Source: Polaribacter sp. SA4-10
GTDB taxonomy: Bacteria > Bacteroidota > Bacteroidia > Flavobacteriales > Flavobacteriaceae
Direction: 5' to 3'
DNA: 64,000 bases
Assembly: GCA_949519155.1 (NCBI GenBank)
Contig: CATIQU010000025.1
Location: 60,363-124,362, forward strand
The translations under genes and the position numbers were made by a program. Shown here one piece after another: positions 1 to 8,971 of the stretch (position 1 is its first letter; every line of letters starts with the position of its first letter). Under the pieces are notes generated by a model. That model was not told the origin of the DNA. It was given only the letters and a program-made list of their open reading frames with translations, and searched no databases.

Positions 1-1
1 T

Positions 2-547
2 GAAACATTTGCTTGGTCTAGCTTTAGAATTTTAAAGAAAATACCAATGTCAGATGCTTTTGTACTAATCATTGTTTCTGCAGTGACTGTTTTCTTTGAC
101 TTGGCGATTGCCGTATTTGTAGGAGTCATTATTTCTGCACTCTCTTTTGCTTGGACGAGTGCAAAGAAAATTAGAGCCAGAAAACGTTTTAAAGCAGACG
201 GAACCAAAGTTTATGAAATCTGGGGTCCTCTCTTTTTTGGTAGTATCACTGATTTTAATGAGAAATTTGATGTTAAAAACGACCCAACAAGCGTAGAAAT
301 TGATTTTGTGGAAGCACGTATTTCAGATCACTCTGCAATTGAAGCGATTTTTGCTTTGGTTGAAAAATATCAAGCGGAAGGCAAAAATATAAAACTAAAA
401 CACTTAAGTAAGGATTGTAAAATCTTACTATATAAGGCAAGCCCGATATTTACAGGAATTATAGAAGAAGGTATTGATGATCCAAGATATCACTTAGCGG
501 CAAACCCAGAAGATTTTCCAAAACCTTTAGGGGAGTACAAGTTTTAG
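2..547 (+). CDS. SulP-family anion permease, C-terminal part with STAS domain (5' end outside window)
   Basis: The reading frame is open from the first bases of the window, so only the C-terminal part of the gene is present. The ATG at 47 is internal. The visible protein has two hydrophobic membrane segments (about the first 50 residues after that Met), a basic stretch KKIRARKRF, and then a STAS-like cytoplasmic domain (EIWGPLFFGS, VEIDFVEARISDHSAIEA). This order, last membrane helices followed by STAS, is that of SulP sulfate/bicarbonate/anion transporters of the inner membrane, where STAS regulates transport. The substrate cannot be told from this piece. A strong hairpin terminator follows the stop. 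Confidence 0.85.
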   Translation, partial: ETFAWSSFRILKKIPMSDAFVLIIVSAVTVFFDLAIAVFVGVIISALSFAWTSAKKIRARKRFKADGTKVYEIWGPLFFGSITDFNEKFDVKNDPTSVEIDFVEARISDHSAIEAIFALVEKYQAEGKNIKLKHLSKDCKILLYKASPIFTGIIEEGIDDPRYHLAANPEDFPKPLGEYKF

Positions 548-570
548 AGTTTAAAAATGTAGAAGAAATT

Positions 571-604
571 AAAAAAGCGCAACTTGTGAAAGTTGCGCTT
601 TTTT
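571..604. terminator. Bidirectional intrinsic terminator
   Basis: An 8-bp stem gcgcaact/agttgcgc is bordered by six A on one side and six T on the other. It lies between the convergent ends of the SulP gene (stop at 547) and the molybdoenzyme large subunit gene (stop at 627), so it can serve both strands. Confidence 0.85.
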
Positions 605-626
605 ATTATCGTATTACGAACTATGT

Positions 627-2846
627 TTACACCATTCCTAAGTCAATTAAAGGCAATGTTCTCACTCGTTTTCCAGTTGCATTAAAAATAGCATTACAGA
701 TCGCAGGAGCAATAACAGGAACTCCAGGTTCTCCAACACCTGTTGGTGCAGTTTCCATATTGTCAATAATGGTGATGTCAATGTTTGGTGTATCTTTCAT
801 GCGCGTCATTGGATAATCATGAAAGTTACTCTGTTCAATAGCACCTTCTTTGGCAGTAATTTTCCCAAACAAAGTAAACGACATTCCAAAAATGGCAGCG
901 CCTTCTAATTGATTTTTAACATTATCTTTATTCAATACCAATCCACAATCGATAGCAGTCCAAATGTTTTCCACTTTTATTTTATCCTCTTTTGAGGAGA
1001 CCTCTACAACAGTTGCAACATAACTATAAAAACTATAATGAACGGCCAAACCTAAGCCATGGCCTTCAGGTAATTTCATACCCCAATTTGCTTTTTCAGT
1101 AACAGTCCTTAAAACATTTTTGAATCGTTTTGAATCAAAAGGAAATTCTGATTTTCCTTGAATAATTCGATCTTTTCCTAGTAATTCTAAATGAAATAAT
1201 AAAGGATCTTTGTTTGCTTTTGCTGCCAATTCATCCACAAAAGAATTGATTCCAAATCCACTATGAATATGAATGACAGATCGCATCCAGCCGATTCGTA
1301 AATGAGCTTCTGCTTTTGCATTTTCAAATCTAAAATTTTCAATCTCATAAGGGTTGTTAATAAATCCTTGTCCCAATTCAAAACCAGAAGCATAATCTGA
1401 TAATGGCTTAAAGCTAGAAACGATAGAAGGGAAAGCAACTTTGTGCAGCCAACCCGAAACCTGTCCTTTTTTGTCTAGCGAACCTTTAATAGTTTGTGTG
1501 CTTGAAGAATGGTAAAAACTATGTTGTATGTCATCTTCACGTGTCCAAACTACCTGAACAGGAGCATTTATTTCTTTAGATAAAGCGACTGCCTCTACAA
1601 CAAAATCTGACTTTGATTTTCGTCCAAAGCCACCTCCTAAAAAAGTAACGTTTACCGTTACATTTTGAATTTTTAAATTGAAGAAGTGCGCAATTTCACT
1701 TCTTGCCGTTTGCGGATCTTGCACGGGTGCCCATACTTCGCAACGGTCTTCCTGAAACCAAGCAGTAGCATTGGGTACTTCCATAGGTGCGTGCACTAAG
1801 TGCGGTACATGGTAGCTAGCCTCAACGATTTGTTCACTTTCTTTAAATGCAGTCGTAATATTTCCACGACTCCCAGGAACTAATTTCCCGTTTTCTTGAA
1901 GACGATCGTTAATTTTTTTATTGTAAGTATCGGTATCATACTCTTTGTTATCGCCAAGATCCCAATCAATTTCTAAGTTTAATTTCCCTTGAAAAGCAGC
2001 CCAAGTATTATTGGCAATGACTGCAACACCGCCCAACATTCCGAAAAATTTTCCAGTAGGAGGAATCATTCGATCCATTTGGATGATTTTTTCAACACCA
2101 GCAGTCTCTTCAGCTGCAGACTTGTCGACACTTTTTACCGTTCCAAAAGTAACAGGACATCGTGCAATGGCTGCAAACTTCATATTCGGAATTCTTTTGT
2201 CAATACCATAAACTGCAGTTCCGTGTGTAAAGTCTTTTAGATCAACACTTTTCAGGGTCTTTCCAATATATTTAAAATTTTTGGTTTCCTTTAGTGTGAT
2301 TTCCTCAGATTCCGAAAGGGTGATTTTTGATGCTTCTTCCACCAAATCGCCAAAGAAAATTTTCTCATTCGTTTTGGTATTCACTACATAGTGGTTGTCG
2401 GCGATGCATTCGTTTTTTGGAACATTCCATTTTTGTGCTGCCGCAGCAATTAGCATCATTTTTGCAGTTGCGCCCATTTTACGCATGGGTTCCAATAGGG
2501 TTCTTACACTTCGAGAACCATCTGTGTTTTGATTTCCATATTTTTCGTCACCTATTGCTTGTTCCACATAGATATAACCCCAGTCGGCTTCTAACTCGTC
2601 TGCAATTGCCGAGGCCAAAGAAGTCCGGATTCCTTGTCCCATTTCAGAACGAGATGCAATTAAAGTGATATTCCCATCTTTTTTAATGTTGATAAAAAGA
2701 TTGGGGGCAAACTCGTTTTCGCCTGTCAATTTTGGAATAAAATCTTTTTTGTCTCCAGTTGTAATGCATCCTAAAAGAATTCCTCCTGTTGCCAATCCGA
2801 ATACTTTTACAAAGTTTCGTCTACTTAAGTTTTGAATCTTAGCCAT
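627..2846 (-). CDS. Xanthine dehydrogenase-family molybdopterin-binding large subunit (isoquinoline 1-oxidoreductase beta-like)
   Basis: This is the large, molybdopterin-binding subunit of a two-subunit hydroxylase or aldehyde-oxidising enzyme (IorB type). At 739 aa it fits the family. The proposed start at 2846 gives an N-terminus with a twin-arginine signal (SRRNFVKVF) followed by GGILLGC, which resembles a lipobox; an in-frame start at 2927 would bury this signal and lie deep inside the upstream gene. Seen motifs include GGGFGRKSKSDFVVEA (cofactor region) and GVGEPGVP near the C-terminus, which carries the expected catalytic Glu. The start overlaps the stop of the small-subunit gene by 8 bp, so the two are probably translationally coupled. 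The protein is probably exported folded with its cofactor. The substrate is unknown. Confidence 0.9.
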   Translation of the reverse strand: MAKIQNLSRRNFVKVFGLATGGILLGCITTGDKKDFIPKLTGENEFAPNLFINIKKDGNITLIASRSEMGQGIRTSLASAIADELEADWGYIYVEQAIGDEKYGNQNTDGSRSVRTLLEPMRKMGATAKMMLIAAAAQKWNVPKNECIADNHYVVNTKTNEKIFFGDLVEEASKITLSESEEITLKETKNFKYIGKTLKSVDLKDFTHGTAVYGIDKRIPNMKFAAIARCPVTFGTVKSVDKSAAEETAGVEKIIQMDRMIPPTGKFFGMLGGVAVIANNTWAAFQGKLNLEIDWDLGDNKEYDTDTYNKKINDRLQENGKLVPGSRGNITTAFKESEQIVEASYHVPHLVHAPMEVPNATAWFQEDRCEVWAPVQDPQTARSEIAHFFNLKIQNVTVNVTFLGGGFGRKSKSDFVVEAVALSKEINAPVQVVWTREDDIQHSFYHSSSTQTIKGSLDKKGQVSGWLHKVAFPSIVSSFKPLSDYASGFELGQGFINNPYEIENFRFENAKAEAHLRIGWMRSVIHIHSGFGINSFVDELAAKANKDPLLFHLELLGKDRIIQGKSEFPFDSKRFKNVLRTVTEKANWGMKLPEGHGLGLAVHYSFYSYVATVVEVSSKEDKIKVENIWTAIDCGLVLNKDNVKNQLEGAAIFGMSFTLFGKITAKEGAIEQSNFHDYPMTRMKDTPNIDITIIDNMETAPTGVGEPGVPVIAPAICNAIFNATGKRVRTLPLIDLGMV

Positions 2847-3303
2847 GTGTATTCGTTTTAAGTTCAACTGCTTTGTGAATTGCTTTTCTAATTCGAGTAT
2901 AGGTGCCACATCGACAAATATTGCCACTCATGGCCTTGTCGATGTCCTCATTTGTGGGTTTTACTGTGTTGTCTAATAAAGCAGTAGCGGCAATTAATTG
3001 CCCAGATTGACAATAGCCACATTGGGGTACATTACCTTCATTCCAGGCCTCTCTTAGAAACTCTAAATTCTCTGAAGAACCTTCAATAGTGAAAATTTCT
3101 TTTCCTTCTGCATAGGAAACTGGAATGCTGCAAGATTTTGTTAAGTTGCCGTTGATTAATACGGAGCAAGCACCGCATTGACTAACTCCGCATCCGAATT
3201 TGGTACCCGTTAAGCCAATAATGTCTCTAATAGCCCAAAGTAATGGCATCTCATCTTGAGCTTCTATGGAAATTTTTTTTCCGTTTATTGAAAGTGATTT
3301 CAT
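2839..3303 (-). CDS. (2Fe-2S)-binding small subunit of the molybdoenzyme (isoquinoline 1-oxidoreductase alpha-like)
   Basis: This is the electron-transfer subunit of 154 aa carrying two [2Fe-2S] clusters. The plant-ferredoxin-type cluster ligands are C38, C43, C46 and C58. The second, helical cluster uses C95, C98, C130 and C132 (CGYC...CRC). The protein has no signal of its own, which fits co-export with the Tat-signal-bearing large subunit encoded directly downstream with an 8-bp overlap. No separate FAD subunit gene is adjacent, as expected for the IorAB arrangement rather than for classical xanthine dehydrogenase. Confidence 0.92.
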   Translation of the reverse strand: MKSLSINGKKISIEAQDEMPLLWAIRDIIGLTGTKFGCGVSQCGACSVLINGNLTKSCSIPVSYAEGKEIFTIEGSSENLEFLREAWNEGNVPQCGYCQSGQLIAATALLDNTVKPTNEDIDKAMSGNICRCGTYTRIRKAIHKAVELKTNTHG

Positions 3304-3366
3304 AATTTCTGAAAATTTAATTCAGCAAGTTACGTTTTTTTTGAATTGATAAAAAGCAGTAAAAAT

Positions 3367-4251
3367 TTATTTTTGAAATAAGTTAGTAAAAGCTTCTGAG
3401 GCTGTCTTAAATTCAAATTGGAAACTGGTTGCTGTTATTTTTTTAGAAGATAATCTACTCCCCTCCAAAAGAATGACGGCCAATTCTCCAAAAACAAGTT
3501 TCAGTAAAAATTCAGGTACTGCAATGGGTAGGTAAGGCCTTTTGATACTTTTAGCCAATATTTTAGAAAAGGATTTACTGGTCTGAAAATTGGGTGCAAC
3601 TGCATTGAAAACTCCCGTCATATTTTGCTCAATTGCATGGATATATAAATTGCACAAGTCGTCAAGGTGAATCCATGACAAGTATTGTTTTCCTGAACCT
3701 AAAGGGGAGATGATCGGCGTTTTCATTTTTTGGAGTGCGCCTCCTTTTTTAGACAAGACGATGCCCGTTCTTAAAAGGGTTACGGGTATTTTTAAATCAT
3801 TAAACTGATAGGCTGCATTTTCCCATTGAAGACAAACCTTGCCTAAAAAATCGTTACCCGCATTGTCCGTCTCGGTATAGATCGTATCGGTTGTTTTTGC
3901 GCCGTAGTAATTACTTCCAGAGGCGGAAATAAATCCTTTTAAAGGGATCTTCAACGTTTTTATCTTTGAGAATAAGAGATTGGCAGTGGCAACTCTACTA
4001 TCTATAATTACTTTTTTTCGTTCTGCAGTCCAGCGTTTGTCTGCAATTCCAGCACCTGCCAAATGAATGATATAGTCTAAATTATGCAATGCTCCTTCAT
4101 CAATATAGTTGTTGGGAACGTCCCATTTATATTCATTTTTTGAAGAAGGGTTTCTGCTCAAAACTCGGATGGTGTGTTTCTTTTTTATTAAAAACGCAGT
4201 AAGCCTTTTGCCTACCAATCCTGTGCCGCCTGTAATCAATATGTTTGCCAT
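3367..4251 (-). CDS. TIGR01777-family NAD(P)-binding sugar-epimerase-like protein
   Basis: This is a 294-aa short-chain dehydrogenase/epimerase-fold protein. The N-terminal nucleotide-binding motif ITGGTGLVG is at about residues 5-13. The substrate region holds SASGSNYYG (catalytic Ser and Tyr region). The C-terminus (about residues 235-294, VPEFLLKLVFGELA...LEGSRLSSKK) is the DUF1731 tail that defines the TIGR01777 group (YfcH in E. coli). The physiological reaction of this family is not established. The gene stands alone on the minus strand between the molybdoenzyme pair and a divergent VWA gene. Confidence 0.88.
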   Translation of the reverse strand: MANILITGGTGLVGKRLTAFLIKKKHTIRVLSRNPSSKNEYKWDVPNNYIDEGALHNLDYIIHLAGAGIADKRWTAERKKVIIDSRVATANLLFSKIKTLKIPLKGFISASGSNYYGAKTTDTIYTETDNAGNDFLGKVCLQWENAAYQFNDLKIPVTLLRTGIVLSKKGGALQKMKTPIISPLGSGKQYLSWIHLDDLCNLYIHAIEQNMTGVFNAVAPNFQTSKSFSKILAKSIKRPYLPIAVPEFLLKLVFGELAVILLEGSRLSSKKITATSFQFEFKTASEAFTNLFQK

Positions 4252-4375
4252 AACGTAAAAATATATAAAATGTCACGGAAGTGTTGCTGATTTGTTACAA
4301 ATTTTTTTAAAATTTACTTGATATATTCGTCTATGATTTTTTTGTAAGCGTAGAATAATCCGTATTTTTATCCTG

Positions 4376-5500
4376 ATGAAAAAAAAGACAGAAAGAAAAG
4401 GTTTTATCTTTAAATCTTATGAAGCAGAAAATCAATCTCCTTTTGAAATGTTATTTGAAATTTTCAAAGAATTAATCACACATACTTCGGGTGATTTTGA
4501 TGAAGCAATTGATTGGTTACGCTCTTTAGACAAAGAATATAAACTTACTACTGAAGCATATACAATTGACGATTTTATCAAAGATCTTACAAAGAAAGGG
4601 TTTATAAAAAAGGAAATAGATGGAGATGGGTTAGGAGCTACAAAAATAACACCCAAAACAGAACGCGCTATTCGTCAGCAAGCGTTAAATCATATTTTTG
4701 GAAAGATAAAAAGGAGTGGTTCTGGAAGCCATAAAAGCAAATCTCCTGGAATGGGTGATGAGCATACTGGTGATTTTAGAAATTACCAATTTGGCGATGC
4801 TTTGGATAAAGTATCTATCACAGAAAGTATTCGAAACTCACAGATTAACAATGGTATTGATGATTTTTATTTGACAGAAAATGATTTGGTGGTAGAAGAA
4901 ACACTTCACAAAAGCCAAATGAGTACTGTGCTGATGATAGACATTAGTCATTCAATGATTTTATATGGTGAAGACAGAATTACGCCAGCCAAAAAAGTAG
5001 CGATGGCATTGGCAGAATTAATTACTACGCGATACCCAAAAGATACTCTAGATATTATTGTCTTTGGAAACGACGCTTGGTCTATTAAAATTAAAGATTT
5101 GCCATATTTACAAGTGGGGCCTTATCATACAAACACAGTTGCAGGTTTAAATCTTGCGATGGATTTACTCAGAAGAAAACGAAACACTAACAAGCAAATT
5201 TTTATGATCACGGACGGGAAACCAAGTTGTTTGCGCTTGCCTGACGGTCAATACTATAAAAACAGTAACGGATTGGATCCATATATTGTAAATAAATGTT
5301 ATGCGATGGCACAACAGGCTAGAAAACTACACATTCCAATCACCACTTTTATGATTGCAAAAGATCCGTACCTCATGCAATTTGTAAGTGCATTCGCAAA
5401 AGCAAATCAAGGGAAAGCATTTTATACCGGTTTAAAAGGTTTGGGTGAAATGATTTTTGAAGACTATGAAACGAATCGAAAAAAGAGTATTAAAGGATAA
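4376..5500 (+). CDS. von Willebrand factor type A (VWA) domain protein, partner of the MoxR-like ATPase
   Basis: This is a cytoplasmic protein of 374 aa with no signal peptide. The VWA domain occupies roughly residues 180-360. It carries an intact metal-ion adhesion site: D189-x-S191-x-S193 in MIDISHSM, with a later conserved Asp in FMITDGKP. The N-terminal ~170 residues are a charged region found in this family. The gene is followed after 39 bp by a MoxR/ChlI-like AAA+ ATPase gene on the same strand, the classic pairing in which a VWA protein and an AAA+ protein act together on a client, as in magnesium chelatase or MoxR systems. The client is unknown. Confidence 0.85.
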   Translation: MKKKTERKGFIFKSYEAENQSPFEMLFEIFKELITHTSGDFDEAIDWLRSLDKEYKLTTEAYTIDDFIKDLTKKGFIKKEIDGDGLGATKITPKTERAIRQQALNHIFGKIKRSGSGSHKSKSPGMGDEHTGDFRNYQFGDALDKVSITESIRNSQINNGIDDFYLTENDLVVEETLHKSQMSTVLMIDISHSMILYGEDRITPAKKVAMALAELITTRYPKDTLDIIVFGNDAWSIKIKDLPYLQVGPYHTNTVAGLNLAMDLLRRKRNTNKQIFMITDGKPSCLRLPDGQYYKNSNGLDPYIVNKCYAMAQQARKLHIPITTFMIAKDPYLMQFVSAFAKANQGKAFYTGLKGLGEMIFEDYETNRKKSIKG

Positions 5501-5539
5501 AAAAAACAGAAACAATATTGGTTTCAGATAATAAAATAT

Positions 5540-7006
5540 ATGAATATAAGTAAGATTACAACATTAGGAGCATTAAGAAAATCGGGATATCAATCAAAAT
5601 CGATTAAAGACGAGTTAAGAGAAAACCTCATTAGCAAAATGATGAGTAAGGAAACAGTTTTTAAAGGAGTTTATGGTTATGAAAATACAGTGATTCCAGA
5701 ATTAGAACGTGCTATTTTAAGCAGGCATAATATTAATTTATTAGGTTTGCGAGGACAAGCAAAAACACGATTGGCAAGGTTAATGGTCAATTTGTTAGAC
5801 GAATACATACCTGTAGTTGAGGGATCTGAAATTAATGACGATCCTTTGCATCCAATTTCGAGATTTGCAACCGAGTTGATAGAAGAAAAAGGAGACAAAA
5901 CCCCTATTTTTTGGCTACACAGAGCTGCACGTTTTGCAGAAAAACTAGCAACGCCAGATGTAACTGTTGCCGATCTTATTGGAGACGTAGATCCTATAAA
6001 AGCGGCGAATTTAAAACTGAGTTATGCTGATGATCGTGTGCTTCATTATGGAATGATTCCGAGAGCAAATCGATGTATTTTTGTAATTAACGAGTTGCCG
6101 GATTTACAAGCAAGAATTCAGGTTGCATTGTTTAATATTTTGCAAGAAGGAGATATTCAAATTAGGGGATTTAAATTGCGATTACCTTTAGATATGCAAT
6201 TTGTGTTTACAGCCAACCCAGAAGATTATACAAACAGAGGAAGTATTGTAACGCCGTTAAAGGATCGAATAGGTTCTCAAATTTTAACACACTATCCAGA
6301 AGATATTGAAACTGCTAAAAAAATAACACAGCAAGAAGCTAATAATGGAAGTGCTCAACAAGCAGGTATTCAAGTTCCAGAACTAGCCAAAGATTTGTTA
6401 GAGCAAATTGTTTTTGAGGCGAGAGAAAGTGAATATATCGATCCTAAAAGTGGGGTGAGTGCCCGTTTAAGTATTTCAGCTTACGAAAATCTACTAAGCA
6501 CAGCTGAACGAAGAGTGTTACTCTCTGGTGAAGAAAAAACAATGATTCGTTTGAGTGATTTTGATGGTATCATTCCTGCCATTACAGGAAAGGTAGAATT
6601 GGTCTATGAAGGGGAGCAAGAAGGCGCGCAAGTAGTTGCTGAAAATTTAATTAAGAAAGCGATTAAAACCTTATTTCCAACGTATTTTCCAGTAATTAAA
6701 AAATTGGAAAAGCAAGAAGAAGAATCACCTTATGATGACATTGTTTCTTGGTTCTTTAATGCAGATGAAGATTTTGAATTGTTGGATGAATATACGGATA
6801 AGGTATATAAAAAGGAGCTCAATAAAATAAAACCATTAAATGATTTCTTAGAGAAATACCAGCCCAATATGAATAAAAAAGACGCTTATTTTGTGAAGGA
6901 ATTTGTGCTCTGGGCATTGGTTGAATTCAATAAATTAAGCAAACACAGATATGCAGAAGGAACTCAGTTTAAAGATCCTTACGGAAGTTTTATGAGCGGT
7001 TTATAA
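5540..7006 (+). CDS. MoxR/ChlI-like AAA+ ATPase
   Basis: This is an AAA+ protein of 488 aa related to magnesium chelatase subunit I and MoxR. The P-loop region reads GLRGQAKT (residues 69-76), with Ala at position 74 where the textbook Walker A has Gly. The Walker B region reads CIFVINELPDL, with N184-E185 instead of Asp-Glu. Sensor 1 (FVFTANPEDY) and an arginine region (PLKDRIGSQI) follow. The ~150 C-terminal residues are acidic and helical. It lies 39 bp after the VWA gene and probably forms a chaperone-like pair with it. The deviations may be normal for this Bacteroidota subfamily, so ATPase activity should not be assumed lost. Confidence 0.85.
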   Translation: MNISKITTLGALRKSGYQSKSIKDELRENLISKMMSKETVFKGVYGYENTVIPELERAILSRHNINLLGLRGQAKTRLARLMVNLLDEYIPVVEGSEINDDPLHPISRFATELIEEKGDKTPIFWLHRAARFAEKLATPDVTVADLIGDVDPIKAANLKLSYADDRVLHYGMIPRANRCIFVINELPDLQARIQVALFNILQEGDIQIRGFKLRLPLDMQFVFTANPEDYTNRGSIVTPLKDRIGSQILTHYPEDIETAKKITQQEANNGSAQQAGIQVPELAKDLLEQIVFEARESEYIDPKSGVSARLSISAYENLLSTAERRVLLSGEEKTMIRLSDFDGIIPAITGKVELVYEGEQEGAQVVAENLIKKAIKTLFPTYFPVIKKLEKQEEESPYDDIVSWFFNADEDFELLDEYTDKVYKKELNKIKPLNDFLEKYQPNMNKKDAYFVKEFVLWALVEFNKLSKHRYAEGTQFKDPYGSFMSGL

Positions 7007-7010
7007 TCAT

Positions 7011-7586
7011 TTACCAGGTATTTCTGGATTTAATATTTTTAGAACAAAGCCGAATTATTTCTATAATTCGGTTTTTTCTTGTCGCATCTCTTTTTGCTTG
7101 ATTGAGCCAATACAGGTAGCTTTTTCTGTAGCTGGGTGCAAAACGATTGTAATTGGTGAAAGCTGTTTTATTTTGATTGAATTCAACTTGTAAATCTTCT
7201 GGAATGATTCCTTTTTCAACAGCATCCAAAGCAGTCCAAGAACCATTTTGTTTTCCGATATTGATACTCTCTAAGCCACTTTGATGTAGTAATTTTTTGG
7301 TTGTTAATTCTTGAATGTGTTTTTTGTTCAATGCACTCCAAACGCTTTTTGTGTTTCGTTTGCAGAAATACTGTCTTCGCTTTCCGTTTCCTAGGCTTTT
7401 AACGGTAGCGTCAATCCACCCATAACAAAGTGCTACTTTTACTGCTTCTTCCCATCGCATTGATGCTTCTTCGTTTTCAACTTTATAAAAGATCAAATAA
7501 ATTCCTTCTGATGTATCATGGTTTTTAGAGAGCCATTTCCGCCATTCGGTATCATTTTTAAAGTAAAACGATTCCTTTTCTTGCAT
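7011..7586 (-). CDS. YdeI/OmpD-associated family protein
   Basis: This 191-aa protein resembles the bacterial YdeI (bacteriocin-protection, OmpD-associated) group: FKNDTEWRKWLSKNHDTSEGIYLIFYK at the start (shown by its pieces EWRKWL and GIYLIFYK), WEEAVKVALCYGWIDATVKS in the middle and a C-terminal helical part (FAPSYRKSYLYWLNQAKRD). No catalytic function is established for the family. The start ATG shares one base with the stop of the upstream M28 peptidase gene (TAATG), so the two are probably translated from one message. The last codons overlap a hairpin that looks like the terminator of the convergent AAA+ gene. Confidence 0.82.
   Translation of the reverse strand: MQEKESFYFKNDTEWRKWLSKNHDTSEGIYLIFYKVENEEASMRWEEAVKVALCYGWIDATVKSLGNGKRRQYFCKRNTKSVWSALNKKHIQELTTKKLLHQSGLESINIGKQNGSWTALDAVEKGIIPEDLQVEFNQNKTAFTNYNRFAPSYRKSYLYWLNQAKRDATRKNRIIEIIRLCSKNIKSRNTW
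7050..7078 (+). terminator. Intrinsic terminator of the AAA+ gene, located inside the 3' end of the convergent YdeI-like gene
   Basis: A 9-bp stem ccgaattat/ataattcgg with a 4-nt loop (7059-7062) is followed on the plus strand by six T. The plus-strand AAA+ gene stops at 7006. The same bases encode residues near the C-terminus of the convergent YdeI-like protein. On the minus strand the T tract is weak, so it should act mainly on plus-strand transcripts. Confidence 0.75.
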
Positions 7587-8911
7587 TATCGCATAATTTT
7601 ATTCGGAAAAACAACCACGCTTTCATGTCCGTTTTTACCAACAGCAGCGACCCCAAAAAAGAAATTGTCAATCACGATTCCGTCCAAAGTAAATTGGGTA
7701 TCTTCCACATACCTGCTATGATCCCAAGTGGGAGATGTGGTATCTCTCCAGTAGATTTTATATCCTTTTGCACCAGTAACTTTACTCCATTTTAATTTTG
7801 CAGACGCTTGTACAATTCCACCAATTGAAACCGTTTCTGGAGCTGGAGGTGCCAATGCTAAGCTGGCCATTGTAATTGCATTAACGGTGGTTAGTTTTTT
7901 TGCATACCCAAAATTCACATGTTCAAACGTATCGCCATATGAAATGCCGTTTTCTGTTCTAATATCTTGATGTTGCTGTGTATAGTTTTCATGCGCTTCC
8001 ATAATTCTAATTCCTGCATAACCTAAATCATTGAAAGGCCTGTGATGTCCTCCTCGACCAAAACGATCTAATCGATAAATCATCATTGGATTCATTTCGG
8101 GCATGTAAGTACGAACTGTTTTATGCGTGTATCTGGCCAATTGACGGGAGATTCCGTCTACTTCGCCACCATAAAAACGACGCATTCTTCTCTGTCTTTC
8201 TGTTTCATTCGCTGGTACAGGTTCTGAAAAAATTCTGAAGGCCCTGTTGTCGATGACACCATCTACTCCGGTAATGTTCCCAATCATATCATTATTTAAA
8301 ACACCAATGATTTCCCACCCTTTTTCTTTGGCATATTTTGCTAAGCCTGCTCCGCCAAATAAGCCTTGTTCTTCTCCAGATAGTCCTACGTATATAATAC
8401 TATTTTCAAATTTATATTTTGATAAAACTCTGGCAGCTTCTATTGTTCCTGCCATTCCAGAAGCATTGTCATTTGCGCCAGGAGCATCTTTTGTAAAATT
8501 AGATCCGTCGCTATTCCTAGAGTCAATGTCTCCACTCATAATGATATATTTGTTCGGATATTTTGTCCCTTTTTGAATGGCAATGACATTTACAATCCAA
8601 GCATCGTGTGGAACTCTTTTGCTCATTTCCGTAGTTACGAGGTCTTTTTGATAAAAGACATTGATACAATCACCACAATCTACAGAAATGCCTTTAAAAG
8701 TGTTTTTAATCCAGCGTCTGGCAGCTCCAATTCCGCGTGATGTAGAAAGCGTATCTGAAAACGTATTTCGGGTACCGAACTCTGTCAATATTTTTATATC
8801 TGCTTTTATTCGATCTTCAGAAACAGCTTCGATAATGTCATATATTTTTTGATCTGTTTGACTTAGTAGTGTTGTTGTAGCACATAAAAATAAAAGATAT
8901 AAATATTTCAT
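7586..8911 (-). CDS. Secreted M28-family metallopeptidase with C-terminal fibronectin type III-like domain
   Basis: This 441-aa protein begins with a Sec signal peptide (MKYLYLLFLCATTTLLSQ). The peptidase domain spans about residues 60-340. Metal-binding motifs seen are PGANDNASG (Asp ligand), LSGEEQGLFG (catalytic Glu-Glu), NNDMIGN (Asp ligand) and a late MEAHENYT (His ligand). The first ligand position, usually His in a HxD motif, reads GDIDSR, so it appears to be Asp. The last ~90 residues resemble a fibronectin type III module (KLKWSKVTGAKGYKIYWRD). It probably acts as an aminopeptidase in the periplasm or outside the cell. Its stop shares one base with the start of the YdeI-like gene. 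Confidence 0.87.
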   Translation of the reverse strand: MKYLYLLFLCATTTLLSQTDQKIYDIIEAVSEDRIKADIKILTEFGTRNTFSDTLSTSRGIGAARRWIKNTFKGISVDCGDCINVFYQKDLVTTEMSKRVPHDAWIVNVIAIQKGTKYPNKYIIMSGDIDSRNSDGSNFTKDAPGANDNASGMAGTIEAARVLSKYKFENSIIYVGLSGEEQGLFGGAGLAKYAKEKGWEIIGVLNNDMIGNITGVDGVIDNRAFRIFSEPVPANETERQRRMRRFYGGEVDGISRQLARYTHKTVRTYMPEMNPMMIYRLDRFGRGGHHRPFNDLGYAGIRIMEAHENYTQQHQDIRTENGISYGDTFEHVNFGYAKKLTTVNAITMASLALAPPAPETVSIGGIVQASAKLKWSKVTGAKGYKIYWRDTTSPTWDHSRYVEDTQFTLDGIVIDNFFFGVAAVGKNGHESVVVFPNKIMR

Positions 8912-8971
8912 AAGGTTGTGTTTTTTGAAAAAGATATTCTAAAGATACAGCAATTTTTAGATTTTTTTCTG

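Noticed and set aside
586..816. Plus-strand 76-codon frame after the SulP gene
   Set aside because: It runs through the terminator and then antisense to the molybdoenzyme gene, whose conserved motifs explain the DNA.
2847..2927. In-frame upstream start for the molybdoenzyme large subunit
   Set aside because: It would lie inside the small-subunit gene and bury the Tat signal. The ATG at 2846 fits the family.
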